The translations under genes were made by a program, and so were the position numbers. A model generated the notes under the pieces. The model was not told where the DNA came from, did no database searches, and saw only the letters and a program-made list of their open reading frames with translations. From REEB95 sp963810055 (GTDB taxonomy: Bacteria > Pseudomonadota > Alphaproteobacteria > ATCC43930 > CGMCC-115725), in NCBI GenBank assembly GCA_963810055.1, contig CAWEME010000011.1, positions 5,698 to 69,697 on the forward strand: 64,000 nt of DNA. The letters run 5' to 3'. Every line of letters starts with the position of its first letter. Within the stretch, counting starts at the first letter, position 1. Positions 48,220-58,077 of the stretch are shown here, in pieces.

Positions 48220-49616
48220 TTGTGCCGTCCGGATCGCTGCGCCGCATCGCAGCCCATGCCCTGTCCGTCGGATTGATTCTCGCTCTGATCGGCTGCGCCG
48301 GGACGCCGCCCGCGCCCGTTCTTGGCGCGGCATCCGGCCCCGGCGTGAAGGGCGGAAATGACGCCGCCGCCAGCGCCGGCGACAGCGATCGCCAAGCCGA
48401 TCTCGCGCTCTATAACCGCGTGCTCAACCGGGTGCGCGCCAGCTATGTCACGCCGGTCGGTGAGAACGAGCTGCTCGCCAATTCGCTCAAGGGCATGCTC
48501 ACCGGCCTCGATCCCCATTCCGATTACCTGAACGAGAGCGAGTACCAGGATTTGCTCGACGAGAGCGAGGGCGAATTCGCCGGCATCGGCGCCGAGATCA
48601 CACGCGACGAAAGCTATCCCAAGGTGATCTCGCCGATCGACAACACCCCGGCGGCGCATGCCGGGCTCAAGCCCGGCGACGTCATCGTCAAAATCGACGG
48701 CAAGCTCACCGACGGCATGAGCCTGAAGGAAGTGGTGGACCGGCTGCGCGGCGAGCCCGGCACCAACGTCAAGATCACCATCGCCCGCACCGGCGCGAAG
48801 GCCTTCGACGTGACCATCACCCGCGCCATCATCCACGTCGCCTCGGTGACCTCGCGTCTCCAGCCCGGCAACATCGCCTATTTGCGGATATCCACCTTCG
48901 CCGAGAACACGCAGCAGGAACTGGTCCGCGCTCTCGACGCCATGTCGCGCAAGGCCGACGGCCACTTGAACGGCGTGGTGCTCGATCTGCGCAACGATCC
49001 CGGCGGGTTGCTGGAATCGGCGGTGCGGGTTGCCGGCGATTTCCTCGACGGCGGCGTGGTGGTTTCCACCCGCGGCCGCGACCCCGAGGACAACCGGATC
49101 TACAACGCCATGCCCACGGGCGATCACGTCAAGGGCCTGCCCATGGTCGTGCTCATCAACGGCGCTTCGGCCTCGGCCTCGGAGATCGTCGCCGGCGCGC
49201 TGAAGGACCGCCATCGCGCCGAAATTCTCGGCACGCGCAGCTTCGGCAAGGGCTCGGTGCAAACCATCATCCCGCTCGATGGCAGGGGCGCGTTGCGCCT
49301 GACCACGGCGCTCTATTACACGCCGTCGGGCCATTCGATTCAGGGCGAAGGCATCATTCCCGACGCGGTCATCCTGCCGCCGCACGGCCAGCGCGGCGCG
49401 GACACCGATGTCGTGCATGAATCCGATCTCTCCGGCGCGCTCAACAATCCGGGCAAGGCCGCCGCCGTGGACAATTCGCCCGAGGCCAATATCGATCCCA
49501 TGCTCATCGGCACGCCCAAGGACTATCAGCTGAGCGTGGCGATCGAACATCTCAAGACGGCGTCCGCGCACCACGCCGCCAACGCGGTGCAGTCTCCCGC
49601 CCCCGGCAGCCATTAG
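48216..49616 (+). CDS. S41-family carboxy-terminal processing protease, lipoprotein
   Basis: This 466-residue protease starts with a lipoprotein signal (LILALIGCAG) and has a PDZ domain, then the catalytic Ser in INGASASASEIVAG and Lys in GTRSFGKGSVQT. CtpA-type enzymes trim C-termini of periplasmic or membrane proteins and can cut cell-wall hydrolases. It starts at GTG 48216, coupled to the 2TM gene. Confidence 0.92.
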   Translation: MIVPSGSLRRIAAHALSVGLILALIGCAGTPPAPVLGAASGPGVKGGNDAAASAGDSDRQADLALYNRVLNRVRASYVTPVGENELLANSLKGMLTGLDPHSDYLNESEYQDLLDESEGEFAGIGAEITRDESYPKVISPIDNTPAAHAGLKPGDVIVKIDGKLTDGMSLKEVVDRLRGEPGTNVKITIARTGAKAFDVTITRAIIHVASVTSRLQPGNIAYLRISTFAENTQQELVRALDAMSRKADGHLNGVVLDLRNDPGGLLESAVRVAGDFLDGGVVVSTRGRDPEDNRIYNAMPTGDHVKGLPMVVLINGASASASEIVAGALKDRHRAEILGTRSFGKGSVQTIIPLDGRGALRLTTALYYTPSGHSIQGEGIIPDAVILPPHGQRGADTDVVHESDLSGALNNPGKAAAVDNSPEANIDPMLIGTPKDYQLSVAIEHLKTASAHHAANAVQSPAPGSH

Positions 49617-49732
49617 GCCCTTTCGCCGCGCCGGGCACGGGAATGTGAACTGCTTGAGCGGCCATGGGTGGGGGCCTTCGGCCCTATAAATCGATGGCGG
49701 GCGGGAGCAGATTCCCCAATGGAGGAATTTTC

Positions 49733-50242
49733 ATGCGGCTTATGGCGCGGCGATTGGTTCTGCTCTTGGCGCTGGCGCTGGCGGCGGGGTCGCTGCCGTC
49801 CTGCGCCGCCAGGCCCGGCCCCTACCCCGATCTTCAGCCTTTCGCCGCCGTCGAGGCGAATCTTCCGCCGCCCGCCTCCGGCCTGGCGCGGATTTATTTC
49901 TATCGCAATCTTTCCTATTACGACATCCCGGAGGGCACCAGCGTCTATCTCAACCAGCAGACGGTCGGCTTTTCGCGCACCGGCACCGTGTTCTACCGCG
50001 ACGTCACGCCCGGCAGCTATTTCATCAGCGTGCTGAGCCGCGGGTCCTATCCCAACCAGTTCAAGACCATCCAGGCCAAGCCGGGCCAGACCTGGTATGT
50101 GCGGATCGAATCCCTCGAGAGCTGGTCCGGCTACGGCGGTGGCGATACGGACGTGCGCGGCGCCACCTTCACCGTCAACCTCACCGACCCGGCGGTGGCC
50201 AGGCAGGAAATCCGCGCGCTCTCTTATCTGCCGCCGGGTTGA
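49733..50242 (+). CDS. DUF2846-like lipoprotein
   Basis: This 169-residue protein has an N-terminal signal ending LPSC (lipobox) and a beta-sandwich region with GLARIYFYRNLSYYDI and VYLNQQTVGF, similar to DUF2846. ATG 49733 follows AATGGAGGAA. It should be anchored in the outer membrane; its role is unknown. Confidence 0.75.
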   Translation: MRLMARRLVLLLALALAAGSLPSCAARPGPYPDLQPFAAVEANLPPPASGLARIYFYRNLSYYDIPEGTSVYLNQQTVGFSRTGTVFYRDVTPGSYFISVLSRGSYPNQFKTIQAKPGQTWYVRIESLESWSGYGGGDTDVRGATFTVNLTDPAVARQEIRALSYLPPG

Positions 50243-50285
50243 AGCGGCGCTTGCCCGGCGGCGGCATCGGGATTAAGTCAAGGGC

Positions 50286-50897
50286 ATGGACGCTCCCGAC
50301 ACCTCCCGCGACAATGCGCGGCTTCACGTCAGCACGCTGCTGATCGCGGCCTCGCGCGCGCTCAACAACGCGCTGGATCAGCTCGGATTTCCGGAAAACG
50401 ACGACCGCGTGATCGAGCACGAGGGCAAGCTCGCCTTCATCGTCTGCAGCCACGACGCCGATTGCGACGATCTGTTCGCGCTGATCACCGAGCTGTCCGC
50501 GCGCGGCGAGAGTTGGGAGCTGCAATTCCGCATCGACACCGGCGAGAACCGCGCCATCTTCCAGCGCCTCTCGCGCCACGACCGCGTCGAGGCGGTCGAT
50601 TCGGTTTTGCCGCCGGAGGATGACACGGAGACGCGCGATCTGCCGAGCCACGATCTCGACAATGAGACCGGCCGCGCCGCGCTTCGCCGCATCCTGAAAA
50701 AGACCGACCCCGCCGAGGTTTTCGTCACCATCGGCACCAACCCGGCCGGCCGCGCCAGCGCCACCATCCTGCGCCGCAACCCGCGCCGCGCGCTGGCGGT
50801 GGCCGAGGGCGCCGACGAATCCTCCCTGCGCGCCGCGATCCGCGAGCTTTTGCCCACCGTGATGTTCGCGGTGACGATGAAGCCCGCCGGCGGATGA
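50286..50897 (+). CDS. Hypothetical protein, family not recognised
   Basis: This 203-residue soluble protein has no signal or membrane segment. It has an acidic middle (EDDTETRDLPSHD) and a strand-helix pattern with FVTIGTNPAG and RNPRRALAVAEG. I do not recognise its family. Its stop overlaps the next gene's ATG. Confidence 0.6.
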   Translation: MDAPDTSRDNARLHVSTLLIAASRALNNALDQLGFPENDDRVIEHEGKLAFIVCSHDADCDDLFALITELSARGESWELQFRIDTGENRAIFQRLSRHDRVEAVDSVLPPEDDTETRDLPSHDLDNETGRAALRRILKKTDPAEVFVTIGTNPAGRASATILRRNPRRALAVAEGADESSLRAAIRELLPTVMFAVTMKPAGG

Positions 50898-51947
50898 ACC
50901 GGACGGCGGCGGCATCGCGCGACAACAACTTCGACGCGCTGCGTCTCATCGCCGCGGTTTCCGTCATCTTCTCCCATTCCTTCCTCATCGCCGACGGCAC
51001 CGAGAAGCACGAGCCGCTGATCTGGCTCACCGGCAACCAGGCGATACTGGGCCTGGCCGGGGTGTTCGTGTTCTTCGCCATCAGCGGCTTCCTGGTGACG
51101 CAAAGCTGGGAGCAGACCTCCTCGCCGCCGCGTTTCCTCATGAAACGCTGCCTGCGGATATTTCCCGGACTGTTCGCGGCGCTGGTTCTCTCGTCCTTCG
51201 TGCTGGCGCCGCTGGTTTCGACCTTGCCGCTGGCGGAGTATTTCCGCCGGCCCGAGCCTTATCTCTATGTCGTCCACAACATGCAATTGTCGGTCGAAAC
51301 CCACGAGCTGCCCGGCACGATGTTCGTCGACAATCCGGTCGGGCTCGAGATCAACGGCTCGCTGTGGACGCTGCGTTACGAATTCATGATGTATCTGATG
51401 GTGCTGGGACTGGGCTGGTTCCGGCTGCTCAATATCTGGACCTGTCTCGGTCTGTTGGCGCTGGGCATGGCCTGCGTCTATTTCCCGCAGCTCGACAGCC
51501 TGGGCGGCTGGGGCTGGATGCTGTCCTTCTTCGCCAGCGGCATGGTGCTCTACAAGCTGCGGGATACGCGCATCTTCGATGATCGCGTGGCGCTGTTGGC
51601 GCTGCTCGGGCCTGGCGGCGAGCATTCCCTTGCGGCAATTCATCCTGCTGTTTGCGCCGTTCGGCTGTTATCTCGCGCTCTATCTGGCGCTCCATCCGCG
51701 ATTGCCCCGATTCAAGGCGGCGCGTTACGGCGATTTGTCCTATGGGCTTTACATCTATGGCTGGCCTTCGGAGCAATTGGCGATCTGGCTGCAGGGCGGC
51801 CATGCCCCGTGGTGGCGCGTGTTCCTGCCCGCCCTCGCCTTGGCCGCCGGTTTGGCTTTCCTGTCCTGGCGCCTGGTCGAAGGGCCGGCGTTGCGGCTGA
51901 AGCCGCGCTCGCGCGTGCCCGTGCCGGCGCCGGCGCCCGGAGACTGA
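50894..51947 (+). CDS. Acyltransferase-3 family membrane protein, one frame break
   Basis: This protein of about 350 residues has ten or so membrane segments and starts NFDALRLIAAVSVIFSHSFL, the acyltransferase-3 (OafA/YrhL) signature with the catalytic His. One extra G near 51610 breaks the frame between LLALLG and LAASIPLRQF; the second frame continues RYGDLSYGLYIYGWPSEQLA and ends at TGA 51945-51947. Such enzymes O-acylate surface polysaccharides. The gene is probably functional after correction. Confidence 0.82.
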
Positions 51948-51949
51948 CC

Positions 51950-52880
51950 ATGGCGGCCGAGATTCCGTTCCGGCGCAACTTCGCCTTCCAATACGGCGTG
52001 GCCGAGACGGTTTCGCCGCTCATCCGCCGCGTCGTCGCGCGCAACCCCAGCCCCTTCACCTTCAAGGGCACCGGCACCTATATCGTCGGCCGCGGCAAGG
52101 TCGCGATCATCGATCCCGGCCCCGACATGGCGCCGCACATCGCGGCGCTGCTGAACGCCGTCGGGAACGAAACCGTCACCCATATCCTGGTCACCCACAC
52201 CCATCTCGACCATTCGCCGGCGGCGGCGGCGGTGAAGCGCGCCACAGGATCCCGGACCTACGGCTACGGCCCGCACGGCTCGGGCCGCGCCGAAGACCGC
52301 GCCGGCATCGAGCTGGGCGTGGTCGAGGAAGGCGGCGACCATGATTTCACGCCCGACGAAGCCCTGCGCGAGGGCGACGGCGTGACCGGGCCGGGCTGGC
52401 GGTTGACCGCGGTGGAAACCCCCGGCCACACCTCGAACCATCTCTGCTTCTATCTTCCCGAAGAAAAGACGCTCTTCACCGGCGATCACGTCATGGGCTG
52501 GTCGACCAGCGTCATCGCGCCCCCCGACGGCGACATGGCGGCCTATATGCGCTCGCTGCGCAAGCTTTTGAAACGCGACGACACGCTCTATTGGCCGACC
52601 CACGGGCCGTCGATCCCCGAGCCGAAGAAGCACGTGGCGGCTTTCATCGCCCATCGGCAGGAACGCACCGTGGCGATCCTGGCGCGCGCTCCAGGCGGGG
52701 GCGTCGACCATTCCGGAGATCGTGACGCGGGTCTATGCCGGGCTCGATACGCGCCTGGTTCCCGCCGCCGGGCGTTCGGTGCTGGCGCATCTGATCGAGC
52801 TGGCCGAGCGCGGCCTGGTGCTGGCCGACGGGCCGCCCGCCCTGAATTCGCATCTTCCGCCTCAAGCCCTGAAGCCTAGG
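51950..52880 (+). CDS. Metallo-beta-lactamase-fold hydrolase, one frame break
   Basis: The MBL zinc motif is in LVTHTHLDHSPAAAAV, followed by VETPGHTSNHLCFYL and FTGDHVMGW, resembling the lactonase/LACTB2-like branch with a C-terminal winged-helix domain (VYAGLDTRLVP, LAHLIELAERGLV). One extra base near 52689 breaks the frame before that domain. The true stop near 52880 is unclear, because the corrected frame runs on to 53012 across the convergent lipoprotein gene. Confidence 0.78.
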
Positions 52881-53143
52881 GCTGGCAGCTCTGCGGATGG
52901 TCGATCGGCACGCCGTGATGATACATGCAGCAACGCATGTGAAAGGGGCGCGTCGGCGGCGAAATCGCCGGATCGGCGGTTTCCTTCTCGCACAGCGGCG
53001 AGCTGCCACTGATAATTCTGGCCCGAATTCCAGAAATTGCCGTAGGTGTTGCCGTAGCTGTCGGTTACGCCAAAGACCGAGGAACAGCCCGAGAGCGCCA
53101 AGGCGCAAATCAAAACGACAAGAGGGCTGACCGACCTGGGCAT
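52876..53143 (-). CDS. Small lipoprotein, one frame break
   Basis: This protein starts MPRSVSPLVVLICALALSGC with a clear lipobox, then SSVFGVTDSYGNTYGNFW. The first frame continues as low-complexity residues; one base removed near 53004 gives a plausible Cys- and His-rich C-terminus (PFHMRCCMYHHGVPI) ending at TAG 52878-52876. About 88 residues result. The family is not recognised. Confidence 0.55.
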
Positions 53144-53187
53144 GCCGCCATCCTAGCGCCCGTCCTCGGTCTGGGATAGGGCCCAGC

Positions 53188-53233
53188 GTAGCAAAGGCCG
53201 AGCGCGAACCAAGCGCGAGGCCGTCTTGCGAAG
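53188..53233. repeat. REP-like palindromic element, divergent copy
   Basis: GTAGCA-AAGGCCGAGCGCG ... CGCGAGGCCGTC-TTGCGAAG shares its ends and hairpin core with the two copies at 58078-58163 (GTAGCAC, GGCCGCG/CGCGGCC, TGCGAAG), but has a longer loop. It lies between the lipoprotein and binding-protein genes, which are transcribed divergently. Confidence 0.55.
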
Positions 53234-53288
53234 CAGAAGGGCGGACTTAGCACGCCCGTGACAAATCCCCCGGCCCTGGCATAAGATC

Positions 53289-53320
53289 ACCGGACATAAA
53301 ACAAGCCGGCAACGTCCGGT
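53289..53320 (+). promoter_or_regulatory. Inverted repeat in the leader of the Liv-type binding protein gene
   Basis: ACCGGAC (53289-53295) and GTCCGGT (53314-53320) are perfectly inverted with an 18-base spacer, just ahead of GGGGAGG and the ATG. It may be an operator or a leader hairpin. It is too short to identify a regulator. Confidence 0.35.
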
Positions 53321-53332
53321 ACAGGGGAGGAA

Positions 53333-54613
53333 ATGATGATGGTACGTCGTAAAATCGGCGCGGTTTTCCGCGTCGTCCTGGCGCTGACGCTGGGCGTGGC
53401 GCTCGCTTCCATCGCACCCGAGGCGCGCGCGCAAACCAAGGAACCGATCAAGATCGGCTTCAGCATGGCCTTGAGCGGCGGGCTGTCGCCCAACGGCAAG
53501 GCGGCGCTGCTCGCCATGCAGATCTGGGAGGCGGACCAGAACGCCAAGGGCGGGCTGCTCGGCCGGCCGGTGAAGCTGGTCTATTACGACGACCAGACCG
53601 ACGCCTCGACGGTGCCGGGCATCTACACCAAGCTCCTGGACGTCGACAAGGTCGATTTGGTGGTCGGCCCCTACGGCACCAACATGATCGCGCCGGCCAT
53701 GCCGGTCATCATCCAGCACAAGATGACCTTCATCGGCCTCTTGGGCCTCGCCGTGAACACTGCGTTCAATTATCCCAACTACTTCGCGATGATCCCCTCG
53801 GGACCCAGCCCCAAGGAAGCCTTCACCAAGGGCTTCTTCGACATCGCCCTGGCGCAGAACCCCAAGCCCAAGACCGTCGCCATCGTCGGGGCCGATGCCG
53901 AGTTCTCGAAGAACCTGACCGATGGCGCGCGCGCCAACGCCCAGGCGCTCGGACTCCAGATCGTCTACGACAAGTCCTATCCGCCGACCACCACCGACTA
54001 CGCGCCGATCATGCGGGCGATCAACGCGACCAATCCGGACCTGATCGTCGTCGGTTCCTATCCGCCCGACACGGTCGGCATGATCAACGCCCTGGGCGAA
54101 GTCGGCACCAACGCCAAGATGTTCGGCGGCGGCATGGTCGGATTGCAGAACACCTCGCTCAAGACCAAGCTGGGGCCGCTGCTGAACGGCGTCGTCAATT
54201 ACGACTTCTGGCTGCCCGGGCCGAAAATGGAGTTTCCGGGCGTCGACGCCGTGCTCAAGAAGTACCAGGCGCAAGCGGGAGCCGCGGGCGTCGATCCGCT
54301 CGGCTATTACATGACGACGTTCGCCTACGCCTATCTCCAGGTCATGGCCGAGGCGGTGACCAAGACCGGCGGCCTCGACCAGCAGAAGATCGCCGACTAC
54401 ATCCGCTCCCACACCTTCCATACCGTGACCGGCGATGTGAAGTTCGGCGCGGGCGGCGAATGGGCGGCCTCGCGCGTGCTGCAAGTCCAGTTCCAGCACG
54501 TCACCAGCAACGACGTCGACCAGTTCAAGGGCACCCAGAAGACGGTGATCCTCACCCCGGCGGCATACAAGACGGGCAACGTGATCTATCCCCTGTCCGC
54601 CGCCAGGAAATAG
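53333..54613 (+). CDS. Branched-chain amino acid-type (LivJ-like) ABC substrate-binding protein
   Basis: This 426-residue periplasmic protein has a signal peptide ending ARAQ, followed by PIKIGFSMALSGGLSPNGK. It belongs to the peptide/Leu/Ile/Val-type (Peripla_BP_6) family, whose members bind amino acids, amides, urea or aromatic acids. No permease or ATPase gene is adjacent, so it is an orphan here. Three ATGs lie in tandem (53333, 53336, 53339); the later two fit the GGGGAGG ribosome-binding site better. It probably serves the catabolic genes downstream. Confidence 0.85.
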   Translation: MMMVRRKIGAVFRVVLALTLGVALASIAPEARAQTKEPIKIGFSMALSGGLSPNGKAALLAMQIWEADQNAKGGLLGRPVKLVYYDDQTDASTVPGIYTKLLDVDKVDLVVGPYGTNMIAPAMPVIIQHKMTFIGLLGLAVNTAFNYPNYFAMIPSGPSPKEAFTKGFFDIALAQNPKPKTVAIVGADAEFSKNLTDGARANAQALGLQIVYDKSYPPTTTDYAPIMRAINATNPDLIVVGSYPPDTVGMINALGEVGTNAKMFGGGMVGLQNTSLKTKLGPLLNGVVNYDFWLPGPKMEFPGVDAVLKKYQAQAGAAGVDPLGYYMTTFAYAYLQVMAEAVTKTGGLDQQKIADYIRSHTFHTVTGDVKFGAGGEWAASRVLQVQFQHVTSNDVDQFKGTQKTVILTPAAYKTGNVIYPLSAARK

Positions 54614-54663
54614 GCGCCGGGAAACAGACGGAACGACCCCATCGGTTCGGGGGGCAAGACCAG

Positions 54664-54694
54664 GCGCCGGGCGGCAACGCCCGGCGCTTTTTTT
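54664..54694 (+). terminator. Rho-independent terminator after the Liv-type gene
   Basis: GCGCCGGGCG and CGCCCGGCGC form a perfect 10-bp stem with a GCAA loop, followed directly by seven Ts (54688-54694). It is a textbook intrinsic terminator on the plus strand. Confidence 0.92.
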
Positions 54695-54831
54695 ATGCGC
54701 GGGAATGCGGCGGCTTGGCCGCCGCCTGGCTAAACGAAGCCGTTGCAGAACGGGCGCGATAGCGGCAATCTCCCGCCGCCATTCAGGCCAAGGCCCGGCC
54801 GGCCCGGGACAAAAAGAGGAGCTACGGCAAT

Positions 54832-55731
54832 ATGAAATTCGTCACATTCGGCACCCCCAAGGCGCCGCGGCTGGGCGCGCTCGACGCCGGGCGCGGGGTC
54901 CTGGACCTCAAGAAAGCCAATGCGAGGCTTCCCGGCGACATGCTGGCGCTGATCGAGGGCGGCCCGGCTGCGCTCAAGGCGGCAAAAAAGGCCTTCGACG
55001 CCGCGCTCAAATCCAAGAAATCCGGCCTGTGGACGCCCTTGAAAAGCGCGAAATTGCTGGCGCCCATCCCGGCGCCGAACAAGAACGTGTTCTGCGTCGG
55101 CCGCAACTACCGCCTGCACATCATCGAGGGCGCGCGCGCCCGCGGCCACGAGCCGGTCTTCCCCAAGGTGCCGGAATTCTTCTCCAAGCCGCGCACCACG
55201 GTGGTCGGGCCCGACGCCCCCGTGCTGCGCCACGCCAAGAACACCCAGAAGCTCGACTACGAGGTCGAGCTCGGCATCGTCATCGGCAAGCGCGTGCGCG
55301 ACCTGGCGCCGGACAAGGCGTTGCCGGCGGTGTTCGGCTACACCATCATCAACGACGTCACCGCGCGCGACGCGCAAGCCGCCCACGGCCAGTGGTTCAA
55401 GGGCAAGAGCTTCGACACCTTCTGCCCGATGGGGCCCTGCATCGTCACGGCGGATGAGTTCGGGAATCCCAGCGGCCACCGGATATCGCTCAAGGTGAAC
55501 GGCCAGATCCGGCAGGATTCCAACACTTCCGACATGCTGTTCGACGTGGCGGCGATCGTTTCGTTTCTCTGCGCCAGCCTGACGCTCGATCCCGGCGACG
55601 TGATCGCCACCGGCACGCCTTCGGGCGTGGCGCTGGGCATGACGCCGCAGCTCTGGCTCAATGTCGGCGACGTGGTCGAGGCCGAGATCGAAGGCATCGG
55701 GAGTTTGAGGAACAAGATCGTCGAGGGATGA
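54832..55731 (+). CDS. Fumarylacetoacetate hydrolase-family protein
   Basis: This 299-residue enzyme has the FAH-fold metal site with KLDYEVELGIVIGK (Glu, Glu), IINDVTARDAQ (Asp) and QWFKGKSFDTFCPMGP, then GTPSGVALGM. Family members cleave fumarylacetoacetate, fumarylpyruvate or 2-hydroxyhepta-2,4-diene-dioate. With the GST-like and other genes nearby, a fumarylpyruvate-hydrolase role in gentisate-type breakdown is possible but not shown. It overlaps the MFS gene by ATGA. Confidence 0.85.
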   Translation: MKFVTFGTPKAPRLGALDAGRGVLDLKKANARLPGDMLALIEGGPAALKAAKKAFDAALKSKKSGLWTPLKSAKLLAPIPAPNKNVFCVGRNYRLHIIEGARARGHEPVFPKVPEFFSKPRTTVVGPDAPVLRHAKNTQKLDYEVELGIVIGKRVRDLAPDKALPAVFGYTIINDVTARDAQAAHGQWFKGKSFDTFCPMGPCIVTADEFGNPSGHRISLKVNGQIRQDSNTSDMLFDVAAIVSFLCASLTLDPGDVIATGTPSGVALGMTPQLWLNVGDVVEAEIEGIGSLRNKIVEG

Positions 55732-56960
55732 CCTCCGAGCCTCCGGGGCCGGCATCGGCCCTGCCGCCGCGCGTCATCCGCCTCTTCCTGCTGCAACGCG
55801 TCGCCGGCGGCATGGCGTTGCAGATGCAGGCGGTGGCGGTGGGCTGGTACGTCTATGCCCTCACCTCGAGCCCGCTCGATCTGGGCTTCATCGGCCTGGT
55901 GCAATTCCTGCCGACGGCGGGGCTGGCGCTGGCCGCCGGCCATGTGGTCGACCGCTATCCGCGCCGCCATGTGCTGTTGGCCGCGCAGACGCTGGAGCTG
56001 GCTTGTTATCTGGCGCTGGCGGCGATCGCCGGGGCCGGAATCGGCTCGGTCGGGCTCGTGTTCCTGGTCGTGGCCGGGCTCGGGGTCGCCCGCGCCTTCG
56101 ATCACCCCGCCCAGGCCTCGCTGCTGCCCGGGCTGGTGCCGGCCCAGGCGTTTCCCCGCGCCGCCGCCTGGAGCTCGATGGCGGTTCAGCTCTCGGTCGT
56201 GGTCGGGCCGGCGGCGGGCGGGCTGATCTATATTCTCGGCCCGGCGGTGCCTTTCGCCGTGGCGGCGGCGCTCGCTTCCGCCGCCTTTATCGCCGTGCTG
56301 CTCATCGACGAGCGGCGAGTTTCCAAGGCCCGCGCGCCGGTGACCTGGAAAACCCTGGTCAGCGGGATAACCTTCATCCGCCATCACCAGGCGGTGCTGG
56401 GCGCGATCTCGCTCGATCTGTTCGGCGTGCTGTTCGGCGGCGCCACCGCGCTGCTGCCGATCTTCGCCCGCGACATATTGATGATCGGCCCGGCCGGGCT
56501 GGGCCTGATGCGCAGCGCTCCGGCGGTGGGCGCGCTTGCGACCGGCCTGATCCTGACGCGTTGGCCGCTGTCGCGGCATGTAGGATCGCGCATGCTGATC
56601 GCGGTGGCGATCTATGGCATCGCCACCCTGATCTTCGGCGTGTCGCGCTGGGTGCCCTTGTCCTTCGCGGCGCTGATCTGCGTCGGCGCCTCCGACATGG
56701 TGAGCGTGGTGACGCGCAACACCCTGGTGCAGACCGAGACGCCCGATGCCATCCGCGGCCGGGTCAACGCGGTCAACACCGTGTTCATCGGCACCTCGAA
56801 TCAATTGGGCGAGTTCGAATCGGGCGTCACCGCCGCCTGGTTCGGGCCGGTGGGCTCGGTGGTGTTGGGCGGCGCCGCCACTTTGCTGATCGCCGCGCTG
56901 TGGGCCTGGCGCCTGCCGGCGCTTAGGCGCATGGACCGCTTCAATACCGTCCGGCGCTAG
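55728..56960 (+). CDS. MFS transporter, drug-exporter-like
   Basis: This 410-residue protein has ten to twelve hydrophobic segments and begins RLFLLQRVAGGMALQMQAVA, typical of the EntS/enterobactin-exporter-like MFS branch. It is coupled to the FAH-family gene, so it may export or import a metabolite of that pathway. The substrate is unknown. Confidence 0.8.
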   Translation: MTSEPPGPASALPPRVIRLFLLQRVAGGMALQMQAVAVGWYVYALTSSPLDLGFIGLVQFLPTAGLALAAGHVVDRYPRRHVLLAAQTLELACYLALAAIAGAGIGSVGLVFLVVAGLGVARAFDHPAQASLLPGLVPAQAFPRAAAWSSMAVQLSVVVGPAAGGLIYILGPAVPFAVAAALASAAFIAVLLIDERRVSKARAPVTWKTLVSGITFIRHHQAVLGAISLDLFGVLFGGATALLPIFARDILMIGPAGLGLMRSAPAVGALATGLILTRWPLSRHVGSRMLIAVAIYGIATLIFGVSRWVPLSFAALICVGASDMVSVVTRNTLVQTETPDAIRGRVNAVNTVFIGTSNQLGEFESGVTAAWFGPVGSVVLGGAATLLIAALWAWRLPALRRMDRFNTVRR

Positions 56961-57016
56961 GCGCGATATTCAAACCCGGCCGCAAAGTGTTAAGCTTTTG
57001 CGCGACAGGAGAAGCC

Positions 57017-57442
57017 ATGCCGAAATCCATCGAGCACGTGCACTGGCCCGACGCGCCGGATCTGTGGATGCCCTATGCGCCGGCCATCAAGGTCAAGGGC
57101 GGCACGACGGTCTATCTCGCGGGCGTGACCGCCGCGCCGGTCTATCACCATCATCCGCACCGGCCCGAGGAGTTCGCTTCCATGCCGCGCGACATGGCGG
57201 GACAGACGCGCGCGGCGCTGGAAAACCTCAAACGGGGGCTGAGTTCCGCCGGGGCGGGTTTCGCCGACGTGGTCAAGGCCGACCGGTTCGTGACGGATCT
57301 GTCCGACCAGGACGCGCTGAACCGCGTCTGGGCCGAATATTTCGGCGATTCGAAGCCGGCGACGACGACGGTGCAGGTGGTGCGGCTTGCGACCGATCCG
57401 CGTTGCCTGATCGAGATCAACGCGGTCGCTGTGACCGACTAA
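57017..57442 (+). CDS. RidA/YjgF-family protein
   Basis: This 141-residue protein has VYLAGVTAAP, the middle LENLKRGLSSAGAGFADVVK and the terminal TDPRCLIEINAVAV, the RidA family pattern with the conserved Arg. RidA hydrolyses reactive enamine/imine intermediates. ATG 57017 follows GACAGGAGAAG. It probably belongs with the FAH-MFS operon. Confidence 0.88.
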   Translation: MPKSIEHVHWPDAPDLWMPYAPAIKVKGGTTVYLAGVTAAPVYHHHPHRPEEFASMPRDMAGQTRAALENLKRGLSSAGAGFADVVKADRFVTDLSDQDALNRVWAEYFGDSKPATTTVQVVRLATDPRCLIEINAVAVTD

Positions 57443-57461
57443 CTAACCCGGGAGAGAAAAC

Positions 57462-58076
57462 TTGCTTACGCTCTATTACGCGAACGGCGCCTGCTCGATG
57501 GCGGCGCATATCGTGCTCGAGGAAAGCGGCGAGAAATACCAGCCGCGCCGCCTCAATCTCGCGCAAGGCGAGCAGCGCACGCCCGAGTACCTCAAGATCA
57601 ATCCGCTGGGCCGCGTGCCGGCCTTGGTTCTCGACGACGGCAGCAGCCTGGCCGAGAACACCGCCATCCTGCCTTATCTCGGCAAGCGGTTCGGATTATG
57701 GCCGACCGATCCGCTGGCCGAGGCGCGGGCCTTGTGGCGCATCGGTTTCTTCGCCAGCTCCGTCCATGTGGCGCATGCCCATATCGGCCGGCCCGAGCGT
57801 TACGCCAGCGACAAGGCGGCGCAGGAGGACGTCAAGGCGATGGGCCTCAAGAGCTTCCACGGCTATCTCAAGGACATCGACGGCTTTTACGCCGGCAAGG
57901 AATGGCTGCTCGGCCCCTATTCGGTGGTCGATCCCTACGCCTTCATCTTCTACACCTGGGGCGTGCGCCGCGAACTGCCGATGCCGGAATTGAAGAACTA
58001 CACCGCCTTCAAGGACCGCATGCTGAAACGCCCGGCGGTGCAGCGCGTGCTCGCGGACGAGAACATCAAGCTCTAG
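57462..58076 (+). CDS. Beta-class glutathione S-transferase
   Basis: This 204-residue GST has the beta-class N-terminus LYYANGACSMAAHIVLEE with the catalytic Cys10 region, and GRVPALVLDDG. It starts with TTG 57462. Beta-class and related enzymes include maleylpyruvate isomerases and dehalogenases. Next to a FAH-family gene, a glutathione-dependent isomerase role is possible. Confidence 0.87.
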   Translation: MLTLYYANGACSMAAHIVLEESGEKYQPRRLNLAQGEQRTPEYLKINPLGRVPALVLDDGSSLAENTAILPYLGKRFGLWPTDPLAEARALWRIGFFASSVHVAHAHIGRPERYASDKAAQEDVKAMGLKSFHGYLKDIDGFYAGKEWLLGPYSVVDPYAFIFYTWGVRRELPMPELKNYTAFKDRMLKRPAVQRVLADENIKL

Positions 58077-58077
58077 C

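Noticed and set aside
50894..52879. A single 661-residue fusion of acyltransferase-3 and metallo-beta-lactamase
   Set aside because: The acyltransferase switches frame at 51610 and ends at 51947, and an ATG at 51950 with the MBL N-terminus starts a separate gene. The fusion exists only because of the extra base.
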